Assembly (NCBI GenBank): GCA_039621445.1 | Contig: CP154956.1 | Location: forward strand, 18,891,285-18,955,284 | DNA from: Euglena gracilis | Taxonomy: Eukaryota > Euglenida > Euglenophyceae > Euglenales | Length of the DNA stretch: 64,000 nucleotides | Direction of reading: 5' to 3' | Part shown: positions 63,786-64,000 of the stretch, piece by piece | Numbering within the stretch: position 1 is the first letter of the stretch | Layout of the letters: every line of letters starts with the position of its first letter | Position numbers and translations under genes: made by a program | The notes under the pieces: model-generated | Seen by the model: the letters and a program-made list of their open reading frames with translations, nothing else | What the model was told of the DNA's origin: nothing | The model's database searches: none

Positions 63786-64000
63786 CTGGTTACGAAACGG
63801 CTCATTTTTAGCCCGATCCGCGGCCCAGCACGCACCCCCCATTGACTTCTAACCCACTTCCGTTTTGTGGTTCATCCGCAACTGTCTGCAGTGGGCCGCA
63901 TAAATGTCATCTGCGGGCTTGGAATGCGATTCGTGCGATAAGCGCAACTTATTCTAGGAAGTCCAACGTTGGCCAGAAGGCTGACTCCCATTTTGAGTAG
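63786..64000. other. No gene recognised
   Basis: Mixed sequence to the window edge. An AG at 63892 (CTGCAG) is followed by no convincing frame. Confidence 0.4.

Overview
The window is eukaryotic. Coding sequence occurs only as short, very GC-rich exons (mostly 40-250 nt, with G or C at most third codon positions). They are bounded by AG acceptors and GT donors and sit in long introns full of repeats. TTAGGG-type interstitial telomeric repeats, many microsatellites and runs of 8-14 G or C fit a protist- or alga-like genome with large introns, but I cannot name the lineage. I saw no convincing tRNA, rRNA or CRISPR array.

All credible exons lie on the + strand. At the left are an isolated exon for the C-terminal end of a kinase-like domain (2782-2924) and a possible proline-rich exon (6826-6980); they look like parts of an upstream paralogue. 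The main gene starts near 22694. Exons from 22694 to 32603 together encode a protein-kinase fold in order: start Met and short acidic leader, glycine-rich loop and beta-3 Lys, alpha-C, hinge, catalytic loop, DFG position, APE region, alpha-F and alpha-H/I. Several catalytic positions are altered (HGD for HRD, Ser for the catalytic-loop Asn, NFG for DFG), so a weak kinase or pseudokinase is likely. Proline-rich exons follow at 35301-35352, 35595-35846, 40649-40785 and 51050-51174. Then come exons 53100-53255 and 54166-54245, six further exons of one WD40 blade each (56228-59823; seven blades in all), and a coiled-coil exon at 63213-63301, after which the gene runs off the window. Splice phases close across most of the kinase-to-proline chain, so one gene of more than 40 kb encoding kinase, proline-rich linker, WD40 propeller and coiled coil is plausible. 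Two adjacent genes remain possible.

Everything else is intron or intergenic sequence built from dispersed repeats. I recognise: (A) TA-flanked elements with TAGGCGGC-like termini packed with TGCGCA palindromes (17101-19525, 19636-21263, 41670-41948, fragments); (B) elements with CAGGG...CCCTG ends and 7-bp target duplications, each carrying its own internal short-motif array (3453-3950, 26181-26777, 39562-40020, 60880-62409, probably 5388-6669 and a truncated copy at 44741-44877); (C) elements with TTACCCC / GTTAACCCC-like ends and copy-specific internal motifs (4434-4793, 28116-28431, 38428-38893, 44150-44341, 49704-49931); (D) a hAT-like element with an exact 8-bp duplication (33282-33591); (E) arrays of a roughly 180-bp unit (1210-2120, 15830-16840, 44480-45720); and (F) G/C-run repeats centred on short GCGCC hairpins. 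None carries a recognisable intact transposase.
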